A stretch of 64,000 bases of DNA from Candidatus Saccharimonadota bacterium (GTDB lineage Bacteria; Patescibacteriota; Saccharimonadia; Saccharimonadales; Saccharimonadaceae), in NCBI GenBank assembly GCA_017619315.1, contig JAFZSN010000001.1, forward strand, positions 79,979 through 143,978. The letters run 5' to 3'. The notes under the pieces were generated by a model. That model did no database searches. It saw only the letters and a program-made list of their open reading frames with translations, and was not told the origin of the DNA. Positions 49,807-58,664 of the stretch are shown here, piece after piece (position 1 is the first letter of the stretch; every line of letters starts with the position of its first letter). Both the position numbers and the translations under genes were made by a program.

Positions 49807-51321
49807 TTACCTTTGCCGGTAGGTTAGAGCCTCGGCGAGGTGGCTAGCCTTTATCATGCTGGCGCCGTCCAGGTCGGCAATAGTTTGAGCGACTTTGATT
49901 GTTTTAAAATACGATCTGGCTGACAGGTTCAGTTTTTCCGAAGCGGTATTTAGGAGCTTCTCCGCCGCACTATCAAGGTTGAGGAGTTGTGTTACCTCAT
50001 AACTAGAAAGGGAACTATTAAACACTCCATCACGGCCATACCTCGCCCTTTGTCGCCGAATTGCCTCTGTTATAGTATTTTTTACAACATTATGCTCATG
50101 GTTACTTGTAGGTATTTCTCCCCTTAACTCTTTATTTTCGACCCTCTCCACCTCTATATTCATGTCAATCCGATCGAACAAAGGCCCAGATAACTTCTTG
50201 TGGTAGTTCTGGATCTGGAGTTCGGTGCATTTGCACTCGCGTGTCGGGTCACCGAGGTGCCCGCAAGGGCAGGGATTCATGGTAGCGACTAGCATAAAGT
50301 CCGCCGGATACACCGACTTCTTGTTGGCCCTCGATATAGAAATCTCTTTATCTTCCAGCGGTTGCCGAAGAGCTTCTAGTACCGGTCGCTGGAATTCCGG
50401 TAGCTCATCTAGAAATAAAACCCCCTTATGCGCCAATGAGATTTCACCGGGCGCCACACCCATCCCACCACCTATTATCGAAGTAGCGCTCGAAGTATGG
50501 TGCGGACTACGGAAGGGCCGCCTTGTTATTATCTCATCCGTCGCGAGCCCAGCGAGAGAGTAAATCTTCGTGATGTCGATTATCTCTTTCTTAGAGAGCT
50601 CAGGAAGCAGATTTGCCGCCGCTTTTGCTAGCAGAGTCTTACCGGCCCCCGGAGGCCCCGAGATCAGGATGTTATGATGTCCAGCAATCGCAATTTCCAT
50701 GGCCCGTTTGGCAGTATTTTGGCCAAGAATATGGTCCAAAATTGGCCCAGAAACGCTCATTCCAGCCGTTTCAAGCTGCGTTTTGACATCATCTGCCATT
50801 GCTAGGTCCAGCTGGTGTTTAAACGCGAGAAAAAGCTCTTTCAATGTTTCCACCCCATATATTTTGATGCCGTCGGTGAGAGACGCCTGTGCCAAATTCT
50901 TCTTCGGCACATAGATTTCCTCACACCCAGCTTTCTTCGCGGCTTCCACGATGTTGATAATACCCTTAATCGGCCTCACCTTACCATCTAACGAGAGCTC
51001 GCCCACGAAAACCCGCTTCGCCACATCGCTTTTTAGTAGCTGACCAGAGATCACCAGCACCGATAACGCAATCGGCAGGTCCAAGTACGACCCATCTTTT
51101 GGTAAATCTGCTGGTGCCAAGTTCACGGTCACTTTCTTAGTCGGGAAGGAAAAACCCGAATTCACTATTGCACTACGCACGCGTTCGCGCGCTTCGTTAA
51201 TTGTTTTGTTTGCCATGCCCACAATATTGAAAGCCGGCAGGCCGCGGTTCATATCAACCTCAACTTCAACGACTTTTGCTTGGTATCCATATGGCACTAT
51301 GGACTGAATTTTTGCTATCAT
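49807..51321 (-). CDS. comM: ComM/YifB-family AAA+ ATPase
   Basis: A 504-residue Mg-chelatase-like protein. The N-terminal Lon-S5-like fold (VEVEVDMNRGLPAFNIVGMANKTINEARERVRSAI) is followed by Walker A ISGPPGAGKTLLAKA, Walker B GVLFLDELPEF, zinc cysteines MNPCPCGHLGDPTRECKC, and arginine-finger region GPLFDRIDM. ComM is a branch-migration helicase used in natural transformation, which fits DNA uptake by an epibiont. Confidence 0.95.
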   Translation of the reverse strand: MIAKIQSIVPYGYQAKVVEVEVDMNRGLPAFNIVGMANKTINEARERVRSAIVNSGFSFPTKKVTVNLAPADLPKDGSYLDLPIALSVLVISGQLLKSDVAKRVFVGELSLDGKVRPIKGIINIVEAAKKAGCEEIYVPKKNLAQASLTDGIKIYGVETLKELFLAFKHQLDLAMADDVKTQLETAGMSVSGPILDHILGQNTAKRAMEIAIAGHHNILISGPPGAGKTLLAKAAANLLPELSKKEIIDITKIYSLAGLATDEIITRRPFRSPHHTSSATSIIGGGMGVAPGEISLAHKGVLFLDELPEFQRPVLEALRQPLEDKEISISRANKKSVYPADFMLVATMNPCPCGHLGDPTRECKCTELQIQNYHKKLSGPLFDRIDMNIEVERVENKELRGEIPTSNHEHNVVKNTITEAIRRQRARYGRDGVFNSSLSSYEVTQLLNLDSAAEKLLNTASEKLNLSARSYFKTIKVAQTIADLDGASMIKASHLAEALTYRQR

Positions 51322-51474
51322 GCTAGCTTTCTAGCACGTCACAAAATAAAAAACAATGCTTTTAAAATGCTCATGCAAATTCGCGTCCAAAATGCTGCAT
51401 CTAAGGCACCTGGTTGTGGCCAAAATGCTTGTGGAAAACTTAACAAAAAAATTAAAAAAAGTATGAAAAAATCA

Positions 51475-51503
51475 TTGACATAACCATTTTTTCGGGTTAT
51501 TAT
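51475..51503 (+). promoter_or_regulatory. Promoter of candidate small RNA
   Basis: TTGACA (51475-51480), 17-base spacer, TATTAT (51498-51503), followed by no open reading frame. Confidence 0.75.
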
Positions 51504-51508
51504 AGAGA

Positions 51509-51620
51509 CAGCTTTTGAATAAAAAAATTATTCAAAAGGTCAAAACAAAAATTAGCCAAAATAACTCCACACTCTACATAGAAGACCGGTTTTCCTCGCA
51601 GTTACCGGTCTTCTTCTATG
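51509..51620 (+). ncRNA. Candidate small RNA of about 110 nt
   Basis: Between a consensus promoter and a strong hairpin lies a short sequence without coding potential. It has an A/T hairpin (CTTTTGAATAA/TTATTCAAAAG, near 51512-51538), an unpaired A-rich linker, and a terminator-like hairpin AGAAGACCGGT/ACCGGTCTTCTTCT (about 51581-51617). No family is recognised. The rest of 51322-51474 shows only A/T-rich DNA. Confidence 0.55.
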
Positions 51621-51652
51621 CTTTCTGGCTGGTTTTTTAAGGCAAAATGTGC

Positions 51653-51658
51653 TATAAT
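51653..51658 (+). promoter_or_regulatory. tmRNA -10
   Basis: TGTGC-TATAAT extended -10, 10 bases before the tmRNA 5' end. Confidence 0.75.
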
Positions 51659-51668
51659 TAAGCCAGTT

Positions 51669-52027
51669 GGGGCTGACATTAGCTTAGACGGGATATTAAC
51701 AGTCATAAGGCGCGTCGATTAAATACCGTAAGTATTGAATAAGTGCTAAAAACACGAAAACTGCGCATGTCATGTACATGCCAGCTTACGCCTAATTATC
51801 ATTTGTAGGCTGGTCCTGGCACGACTTTCCGTAATGTCAGGATTATCATAGTACGGAAATAAGGTTGTTTGAGCGGCGAAAAATAACACGAAAATTTAGC
51901 CTGCGCTTTTGTTAGTTTGGTTTCTTGCACCTAACAAATTAAGCAAAGTCAAAACAGGAAACTATGCGCGTAGAATTATGGCCCAGTGATGTTTCGGACC
52001 CGGAGGCAGTATCCGGCAGCTCCACCA
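51669..52027 (+). ncRNA. ssrA: Transfer-messenger RNA
   Basis: The 359-nt RNA rescues stalled ribosomes. Its ends pair as an Ala-type acceptor stem (GGGGCTG/CAGCTCC, with the G-U at the third pair), with TTCGGACCCGGAGG-like T arm and CCA. The tag frame is 51745-51795: it resumes at GCT and reads AKNTKTAHVMYMPAYA, then TAA. The hydrophobic Ala-Tyr-Ala end fits a protease degron. Confidence 0.95.
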
Positions 52028-52075
52028 CGGAACGAGCGAAGAGAAAGAAGCGAAGCTTCTTTCACAGATTTCGAA

Positions 52076-52112
52076 GAATAAAAAAAGAGAGCTTGCTCTC
52101 TATTTTTTATTC
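52076..52112 (+). terminator. tmRNA downstream hairpin
   Basis: GAATAAAAAAAGAGAGC, TT loop, GCTCTCTATTTTTTATTC. It has the same A/T-tract design as the hairpins after the three tRNAs. A smaller hairpin (GAAAGAAGC/GCTTCTTTC) lies before it at about 52043-52063. Confidence 0.75.
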
Positions 52113-52164
52113 AAAGAAATATGTTGAAAAGGACGGAGTCCTTTTTCTCTGAGCGACTGACTGG

Positions 52165-52329
52165 GGTCTGGTCTCGCGAAGCGAGATCTAGACCACGGAA
52201 GTAGAATATGTTCCGAGGGGGTCTAGGCTTGCAAAGCAAGTCTAGACCACGGAAATAGAATCTCTCCTGACAGTGATCTAGCCTCGCGAAGCGAGATCCA
52301 GACCACGAAACAAAGATTTGAACAGCAAA
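52165..52329. repeat. Three tandem 55-bp hairpin repeats
   Basis: Hairpins start at 52165, 52220 and 52275, an exact 55-bp period. Each has arms like GGTCTGGTCTCGC/GCGAGATCTAGACC around a GAA or AAA loop and is followed by CCACGGAA(G/A)TAGAAT, which weakens in the third copy. The arms vary with compensating changes (CTCGC/GCGAG becomes CTTGC/GCAAG in unit 2), so the structure is conserved. CCACGGAA also follows the tmRNA end. Confidence 0.8.
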
Positions 52330-52459
52330 AACACGACAAAAATAGCCCTAAAACACACCAAACGTTGTAAAAAACACAACAAAACGAACAACAAATTTGA
52401 ACAGGTAATAATAGAGGGCACTGTTGTAACAATTACATCAAATAAATTGAATAAAACTA

Positions 52460-52824
52460 TTGCTTTTTTCCGAGAAACATGATAAGCTGAAAACAGTCGA
52501 GATGACTAAACAAAAACGAAAAACAAAGGACTTTAAAATGATTAAATGTGAAACGTAATATTTTGCGGGCGAAAAGGTAATTTCTAGCCATAAATTACAC
52601 CATTAGGAATTACCTAAAGCTCCGCAAAATTTCCTACATACAAATAGGAAAAAGCGTAGAGCGCATAGTTAAATCTTTCATTTGTACCTTCATCAAGCAT
52701 AAACAAGAATGGAAGAAATAAAACTATAAGGACATTTGCTTCACTTAGGTGAAGCGGTCAAAAGGGATGCTTAGGGGTTGCGGTCAATAGTTATTTTTAT
52801 AAGAGCCGGATAACCCCTAATCCC
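52460..52824 (+). ncRNA. Structured, possibly regulatory RNA with a six-codon ORF
   Basis: TTGCTT (52460-52465) and TAAGCT (52483-52488) may be a promoter. AAAGGA lies 7 bases before a six-codon ORF (52538-52558, MIKCET). Then come a stem ATTTTGCGG/CCGCAAAAT (52560-52630) with inner GGTAATT/AATTACC, a hairpin GCTTCAC/GTGAAGC near 52739-52755, and a 14-bp stem GGGAT..TTAGGGGTT/AACCCCTAATCCC (52764-52824). No long ORF or U-tract is present. It may be one ncRNA or an attenuator-like leader; no family is recognised. Confidence 0.4.
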
Positions 52825-52875
52825 ACCCTTAATTAATCTCTTGGGGGAATCAACTATCTATGGTACAATAGGGTT

Positions 52876-53229
52876 ATGAAGCGTAACCGTGTTGTAATTC
52901 TGATTAGCATAATAGGACTCGCAGCTTTAATCTTTATGCTAAATAATACATCTCCGACGGAAATTGGACCGTTCGGGGTTTTGTTATTTTTTACAACAGT
53001 CTACGTAGTCTGTTTTGGGGTTATGACATTCTTAATCCAATCATTCCTTAAAATTGCATTTAGTAAAACGTCTACCAGCAATAAGGACTATCTATACTCC
53101 GCTATCGCCGCCTTTGCGCCAGTCATGTTCATGATGGCATATTCTTTTGGAGCAGTTAACCTCTGGACTACTGCCCTTATTATCATTTTTGTCTTTTTGG
53201 CCGAATTTCTTGTTCATAAAAAGATTTAA
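52876..53229 (+). CDS. Small integral membrane protein in secretion-ATPase operon
   Basis: A 117-residue protein with four hydrophobic segments (VVILISIIGLAALIFML, FGVLLFFTTVYVVCFGVMTFLI, YSAIAAFAPVMFMMAYSFG, LWTTALIIIFVFLAEFLV). TGG-TACAAT (52864-52869) ends 6 bases before the ATG, without ribosome site: leaderless. The family is unknown; its position before the VirB4-like ATPase suggests a link to the same machine. Confidence 0.65.
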   Translation: MKRNRVVILISIIGLAALIFMLNNTSPTEIGPFGVLLFFTTVYVVCFGVMTFLIQSFLKIAFSKTSTSNKDYLYSAIAAFAPVMFMMAYSFGAVNLWTTALIIIFVFLAEFLVHKKI

Positions 53230-53247
53230 ATGTGATAAAATAAGCAT

Positions 53248-53844
53248 ATGGACAATGGTCAGCAAAGGCAAACGAACCCAAGCGGTCAAACCGTTGATGA
53301 CTTTTTCATGAAAAACACAGGGGTAAATCACGAAAACAGCAATACTCTTGAACCGAACAGTGACCTCAACCCAAATAGTGACAAAGACGATTGGGACCAG
53401 CCCATTGAGCGCGATCAAAGAAAAATAGGCGGCAGCGTCATGAGTTCTTCTCAAGAGCAACCGACGCCATATCCAGAGCAGAATAACGACGAACTAGGTA
53501 AAATAGTTAATCTAGAGATGCCACCCGGGCATCAAGAGGTTAACGAATTGCCGGCTGACGAAGGCGCCGAGTTGAATGACAACACCGTACCGGCCGATAT
53601 TGCTTCAGAAATCGAGGCATTTCGCGCCGAACACGATCATATTTCGCCAAAGACCTTAGAGGTCACCAAGAAAACGATTCGCGACTTTGAGTCAGGCAAG
53701 ATTACACCAGCAGAGCTGGACGAATTTAGGTCGAAATCTGCCAGGCATTACCTTGAAAACAGCTTCGGAAGAGACCCAGGAGAGAACGCACCAACAATCC
53801 CGTTTCAGAAAAACGCAGGGGCAGGAAAGGAGAAGGCAGCATGA
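53248..53844 (+). CDS. Hydrophilic hypothetical protein in secretion-ATPase operon
   Basis: A 198-residue protein. Residues 1-125 are Asn/Asp/Glu/Pro-rich and probably disordered; residues 126-175 are helical (PADIASEIEAFRAEHDHISPKTLEVTKKTIRDFESGKITPAELDEFRSKSARHYL). TAAAAT (53236-53241) ends 6 bases before the ATG: another leaderless arrangement. There is no signal peptide. The function is unknown; it could be a substrate, chaperone or coupling protein of the neighbouring ATPase. Confidence 0.6.
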   Translation: MDNGQQRQTNPSGQTVDDFFMKNTGVNHENSNTLEPNSDLNPNSDKDDWDQPIERDQRKIGGSVMSSSQEQPTPYPEQNNDELGKIVNLEMPPGHQEVNELPADEGAELNDNTVPADIASEIEAFRAEHDHISPKTLEVTKKTIRDFESGKITPAELDEFRSKSARHYLENSFGRDPGENAPTIPFQKNAGAGKEKAA

Positions 53845-53926
53845 CCATCTTAACCTGTTTTAGTATTTTTTACAACAATACTTATTACGGTTTTAATAAA
53901 GTCCATCGTTTAGGAGACACAGAGTA

Positions 53927-56578
53927 ATGGAAACTTGGGTGGTGATTATAGTTATGGTGATTGCGGCGATCCTCTTGTTTATGATTGTTTTCGGCGCCAG
54001 GGTTTCGAAGTTGCGCAAGGCCAAAAAATACGAACGGGGTCTCAAGATGGTACCACTCTTAATTCATTTGCCGCCAACCACCGATGATATCGAGGCGGGG
54101 AGTCGCGACCAAAGGGATGTCGTAAACGAAGCTGTCTCCAAAGCACAGGTTATGTATTCTATCCTTGCGTCAACCATTACCAAAGGGTATAAGACCAAAC
54201 TTTATGGTCAGCGCCATTTTTCATTTGAGATTATCGCTAAAGATAATTACATCAAGTATTATGCCGTAGTCCCAGCCGTTCTTACAGAGACAGTCAAGCA
54301 GGCCATCCAATCAGCGTATTCCACGGCTAGAGTAGAAGAGAAGCGCGAAGAAAACATCTTCGAGGGTGGCGGCGGCATCGAGGCCGTTGCGGGAGCGGAG
54401 CTCACTTTGGACAAGGAGTATTATTTACCGATCGCAACATATGAAGACACTAAGCGTGATGCCCAGCTTGCAATTTTGAACGCAATGACTAACTTGAGTA
54501 ACGGAGAAGGAGTGGCTGTACAAATTTTGTTCCGGCCTGCATCAAAAAAGTGGTCAGAGGGAGCCAAGCAACATGCAGAAGATATTCAGAAAGGCAAGAA
54601 AACTACATCTGGTGGAGCCCTGGTTGGGCAATTAGCACTTGATGTTCTGAAGGCCCCCTTTGAGCCACCTTCCGAGAGAGAAGAAAAGAAAGAAAGTATG
54701 GTCACTAATACCAAACAGGAAGAGGTCAACGCCATCAATAATAAGATCAAATATCCTGCTTTCGAGACCTTAATCAGGGTTGTTGCTAGTTCTACCTCGA
54801 AAGCACGCTCTGAGGCTCTTACTGGTGGGGTCGTCTCTGCCTTTGCACAGTTCAATTCACCGGAGCTTAACAGTTTTAAGGTTAACACTCTGAAAGACCC
54901 TAAGAAACTAACCATCGATTACACCTTCCGTTTCTTCCCATTGAGGAATCGCTCAAGTATTCTAAACAGCGTAGAGCTCGCCAGTATTTATCACCTTCCA
55001 GAACAGAGCGCCATTCCGAACTCCAGCGTGGAACGACAGCTCACGAAGCAGGTCGACGGTCCGGCGCGTCTCGCAACCGAAGGCGTATTCCTTGGCACCA
55101 ACGAATACCGAGGCAACCAAAAAGCCATTTATCTGGACGATACCAACCGTCGCCGTCATATGTATGTAATTGGTCAAACTGGTATGGGTAAGTCGGTATT
55201 TCTTGAGAATATCGCCTTCCAGGATATGTGCGATGGGCGCGGTTTTGCCTTTATTGATCCGCACGGCGACGCTGTCGATGCTATCCTAAAACGCGTTCCA
55301 GAAGAAAGAATGGATGACATCATCTATTTCGACCCTTCCGATATCGAACATCCAGTCGGCATGAACATGTTTGAGTTTACCAACGAAGACCAAAAAGACT
55401 TCATTGTACAAGAAGGGATCAGTATGCTCCAATCCCTATTTGACCCTCAGAACCAAGGCTTCTTCGGTCCCCGTGGCCAGCACATGTTTAGAAACGCCGC
55501 TCTCCTTCTTATGTCTGATCCGGCTGGTGCTACCTTTATCGATATCCCTCAGTGTTTCACTGACCCAGAATTTGTCAAATACAAGCTCAAATTTGTTACC
55601 GATAAAGCAGTCTACGACTACTGGACCAAAGAGTTCCCAGCCTCGCAGAAATCCAGCGACTCTGGCGAAGTCACCACCTGGTTTGCATCTAAATGGGGTC
55701 CGTTCCTCGCGAATACCATTATGAGAAACACTCTAGGTCAGGTGAAGTCCGGCTTTAACATTCGCGAAATCATGGATAATAAGAAAATCTTCCTCGTTAA
55801 CCTCTCTAAAGGTAAACTTGGCGACATCAACTCTAATCTTCTCGGTATGATCTTTGTGATGAAATTCCAACAGGCAGCCATGTCTAGACAGGATATCCCA
55901 GAGGACGAACGTCAAGATTTCTGTCTTTACGTAGATGAGTTCCAAAACTTTGCCACCGATTCATTTGAGTCTATCCTCTCTGAAGCCCGTAAATATCGTC
56001 TTAACCTTATTGTTGCCAACCAGTTTATGACTCAGCTTACTGAGAAAATTAGGGAAGCACTTCTTGGTAACGCTGGTTCCATTATCTGTGGTCGTATTGG
56101 TGTAACTGATGCGGATTTGATGGTCAAAGCCTTTAGCCCGACCTTCTCCGCTGAAGATCTGACCAAAACGCCAAACTTCTCGGCCATTGCTAAGGTGATG
56201 ATGTTTGACATGCCATCCGCACCATTCACAATGAAATTGCCTCCTCTAATGGGTGACCCGAATGAGGAGTTGATGAATAACCTTAAAGCTTACTCTGCTA
56301 CGAAGTATGGTAAGACACGCGCCGAAGTTGAGAAGGAAATCCAGGATCGCTGGGCCGTTGTTGAAAAAGGCATGAAGGAAGCCGCAGGAGGAGCCCCGTC
56401 TGAGGCGTCTGGAAGCCCGCAGGGGCCCGTTTCGGCTGGAGATGGTAAAGGACACGGCCCGAGCTCCAAAACGCCTCCTAGCACCGATGAGAAGCCAAAT
56501 AAAGGCTTTTTGGACAACTGGCTAGCAAGCCACGGCGGGTCCGGCGGCTCTGACGGCGCCGATCAAGGCCAAGCCTAG
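53927..56578 (+). CDS. VirB4/TraG-type secretion or conjugation ATPase
   Basis: An 883-residue protein with TTAGGAG before the start. An N-terminal membrane helix (VVIIVMVIAAILLFMIVF) is followed by a cytoplasmic part and an AAA/HerA-like domain: Walker A GQTGMGKSVFLENIA (near 415), FAFIDPHGDAVDAIL, Walker B LYVDEFQNFA (near 667), and RKYRLNLIVANQFMTQL with the sensor and arginine region. The C-terminal tail is Gly/Ser/Pro-rich. This set resembles CPR DUF87-type ATPases linked to type IV secretion or DNA transport. Substrate and direction are unknown. Confidence 0.85.
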   Translation: METWVVIIVMVIAAILLFMIVFGARVSKLRKAKKYERGLKMVPLLIHLPPTTDDIEAGSRDQRDVVNEAVSKAQVMYSILASTITKGYKTKLYGQRHFSFEIIAKDNYIKYYAVVPAVLTETVKQAIQSAYSTARVEEKREENIFEGGGGIEAVAGAELTLDKEYYLPIATYEDTKRDAQLAILNAMTNLSNGEGVAVQILFRPASKKWSEGAKQHAEDIQKGKKTTSGGALVGQLALDVLKAPFEPPSEREEKKESMVTNTKQEEVNAINNKIKYPAFETLIRVVASSTSKARSEALTGGVVSAFAQFNSPELNSFKVNTLKDPKKLTIDYTFRFFPLRNRSSILNSVELASIYHLPEQSAIPNSSVERQLTKQVDGPARLATEGVFLGTNEYRGNQKAIYLDDTNRRRHMYVIGQTGMGKSVFLENIAFQDMCDGRGFAFIDPHGDAVDAILKRVPEERMDDIIYFDPSDIEHPVGMNMFEFTNEDQKDFIVQEGISMLQSLFDPQNQGFFGPRGQHMFRNAALLLMSDPAGATFIDIPQCFTDPEFVKYKLKFVTDKAVYDYWTKEFPASQKSSDSGEVTTWFASKWGPFLANTIMRNTLGQVKSGFNIREIMDNKKIFLVNLSKGKLGDINSNLLGMIFVMKFQQAAMSRQDIPEDERQDFCLYVDEFQNFATDSFESILSEARKYRLNLIVANQFMTQLTEKIREALLGNAGSIICGRIGVTDADLMVKAFSPTFSAEDLTKTPNFSAIAKVMMFDMPSAPFTMKLPPLMGDPNEELMNNLKAYSATKYGKTRAEVEKEIQDRWAVVEKGMKEAAGGAPSEASGSPQGPVSAGDGKGHGPSSKTPPSTDEKPNKGFLDNWLASHGGSGGSDGADQGQA

Positions 56579-56669
56579 GGAAACACAGCTTTATTAAAGG
56601 GGCACCGAAGGCTTGAATTTTATTCTATAAGGTGTATAATAGATATAAATAATTAAGAAGAGGTACAAA

Positions 56670-58655
56670 ATGGCTGGAAAAGCTGAAGAATATGATTCGT
56701 CCGAAATTCGGGTACTTGAGGGGCTAGAGCCCGTCAGGTTGCGTCCAGGTATGTATATCGGTTCTACTGGGTACGACGGTTTGCATCACCTAATCAAGGA
56801 GATCGCCGACAACTCAATCGACGAGGCTATTGCTGGTTTTGCCAACAGAATAGATATCACCATCTTGAACGATGGCGGTGTACGTATCGACGATAATGGT
56901 CGTGGTATCCCTGTAGATATCCACCCCAAAACAGGTAAATCTACCCTAGAGACCGTACTTACGGTCCTGCACGCCGGAGGTAAATTCGGCGACGGTGGTT
57001 ATAAAGTGTCATCCGGGCTTCACGGTGTGGGCTCATCAGTGGTAAACGCGCTCTCTACTCACATGGTCGCGGAAGTGTATAGAGATGGCAAGAGCCACCA
57101 CATTGAATTTGATACAGGTAAACCTACCTCAGAATTACAGATCACCAAGGGCTCACCGCGCGATTCTGGTACCTCTATTACTTTCTACCCAGACCCCTCT
57201 ATCTTTAAAGAAACCACTACATTTGATTACAACTGGGTATCAAATTACGCTCGTCACCAAGCCTACCTCACCAAAGGCATTCTTATCACAGTTACAGATG
57301 AGCGCACTAACCAAAAAGAATCATTCTACTTCGAAGGCGGTATCAAGAGCTACGTTAAGCGCCTCAATAATGGCAAGGAACTACTCTCTGATGATATCTT
57401 TTACGTCGACAAACAGGTCGGCGACTTCGGTGTAGAGATCGCTCTCCAGTACAACGACAGCTATGCTGAGATCATGAAGCCATTCGCAAACAACGTTCTC
57501 ACCCCGGATGGCGGTATGCACGTGGTTGGTTTTCGCACCGGTCTTACTCGTACAGTCAACGATTACGCCCGCAAGAACAACCTCTTAAAAGAAAAAGAAG
57601 ACAATCTCACCGGTGACGACATCAAGGAAGGTCTCACCGCTGTTATCTTGGTCAAATTACCAGATCCTCAGTTCGAAGGCCAGACCAAGAACAAACTAGG
57701 TAACCCAGAGGTACGCGGTATCGTTGATAAGGTGATGACCGAATATTTCGGCTACTACCTCGAAGAAAACCCAGCTATCGCTAAGAAGATTATCGGCAAG
57801 GCTACCCTGGCTGCCCGTGCTCGTAAAGCCGCACGCGCCGCTAGAGACAACGTGATTAGAAAAGGCGCTTTCGAGGGACTCAACCTCCCAAGTAAGCTTG
57901 CCGACTGTTCTAGTCGCAACAGAGAAGACTGTGAGCTCTTCATCGTAGAGGGTAACTCCGCTGCTGGTTCCGCCAAGGAAGGCCGCAACCCTCAGATTCA
58001 AGCTATTCTACCTCTTAGAGGTAAAGTCTTGAACACCGAGAGAGCGCGTCTTGACAAGATGTTGGCCAACCAAGAGTTAGTCTCCCTAATTAAGGGTCTA
58101 GGTGTAGGGATTGGTGACCAGTTTAACATCGACGGCCTCCGTTATGACAAGATTATCTTCATGACCGATGCTGACGTCGACGGTCTTCATATCGCAACCC
58201 TTCTTTTGACTTTCTTCTTCCGTTATATGCCTCAGGTTATCGAGGAAGGCCACGTCTATCTAGCTAAACCACCTCTATTCGGCCTAATCAAGGGTACCGG
58301 TAACACCCGCAAGATAGACTACGTCTACGATGAGGTTGCTCTCGAGAATAAGCTCACCGAGAAGATCGAAGAGCGCAAGAAAAATGGTACAAAGATCGAT
58401 GAAACCGCCGAGCGCTTCAAGCAGGCAGGCTACACCGCCCAGCAACGCTTTAAGGGTCTAGGCGAAATGGACGCCAAACAGCTCTGGGAGACCACTATGG
58501 ACCCCGAGAACCGTATCTTGGTCAAAGTCCACGTCGAGGACGCCGAGAAAGCTGACGCCGTGTTTACGAAGTTGATGGGAGACCAAGTCGAACTCCGCAA
58601 AAACTTCATTCAGGCCGGCGCCGCATCTGTTAACCTTGATGATTTGGACTTCTAA
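56670..58655 (+). CDS. gyrB: DNA gyrase subunit B
   Basis: The ATPase and TOPRIM subunit of gyrase, 661 residues. The GHKL ATPase has EIADNSIDEAIAGF, DNGRGIPVD and GLHGVGSSVVNALS; TOPRIM has FIVEGNSAAGSAKEGR and MTDADVDGLHIATLL; RFKGLGEMDAKQLWETTMDP is at the end. TGTATAAT and GAAGAGGT precede the ATG. It is followed by gyrA after 9 bases. Confidence 0.97.
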   Translation: MAGKAEEYDSSEIRVLEGLEPVRLRPGMYIGSTGYDGLHHLIKEIADNSIDEAIAGFANRIDITILNDGGVRIDDNGRGIPVDIHPKTGKSTLETVLTVLHAGGKFGDGGYKVSSGLHGVGSSVVNALSTHMVAEVYRDGKSHHIEFDTGKPTSELQITKGSPRDSGTSITFYPDPSIFKETTTFDYNWVSNYARHQAYLTKGILITVTDERTNQKESFYFEGGIKSYVKRLNNGKELLSDDIFYVDKQVGDFGVEIALQYNDSYAEIMKPFANNVLTPDGGMHVVGFRTGLTRTVNDYARKNNLLKEKEDNLTGDDIKEGLTAVILVKLPDPQFEGQTKNKLGNPEVRGIVDKVMTEYFGYYLEENPAIAKKIIGKATLAARARKAARAARDNVIRKGAFEGLNLPSKLADCSSRNREDCELFIVEGNSAAGSAKEGRNPQIQAILPLRGKVLNTERARLDKMLANQELVSLIKGLGVGIGDQFNIDGLRYDKIIFMTDADVDGLHIATLLLTFFFRYMPQVIEEGHVYLAKPPLFGLIKGTGNTRKIDYVYDEVALENKLTEKIEERKKNGTKIDETAERFKQAGYTAQQRFKGLGEMDAKQLWETTMDPENRILVKVHVEDAEKADAVFTKLMGDQVELRKNFIQAGAASVNLDDLDF

Positions 58656-58664
58656 GGAGGAACT

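Noticed and set aside
51964-52152. A 62-residue plus-strand ORF starting within tmRNA
   Set aside because: It overlaps the tRNA-like end of tmRNA and the hairpins after it; not a protein gene.
52165-52329. CRISPR array
   Set aside because: Units are self-complementary hairpins with an exact 55-bp period and no variable spacers; no cas gene is near.
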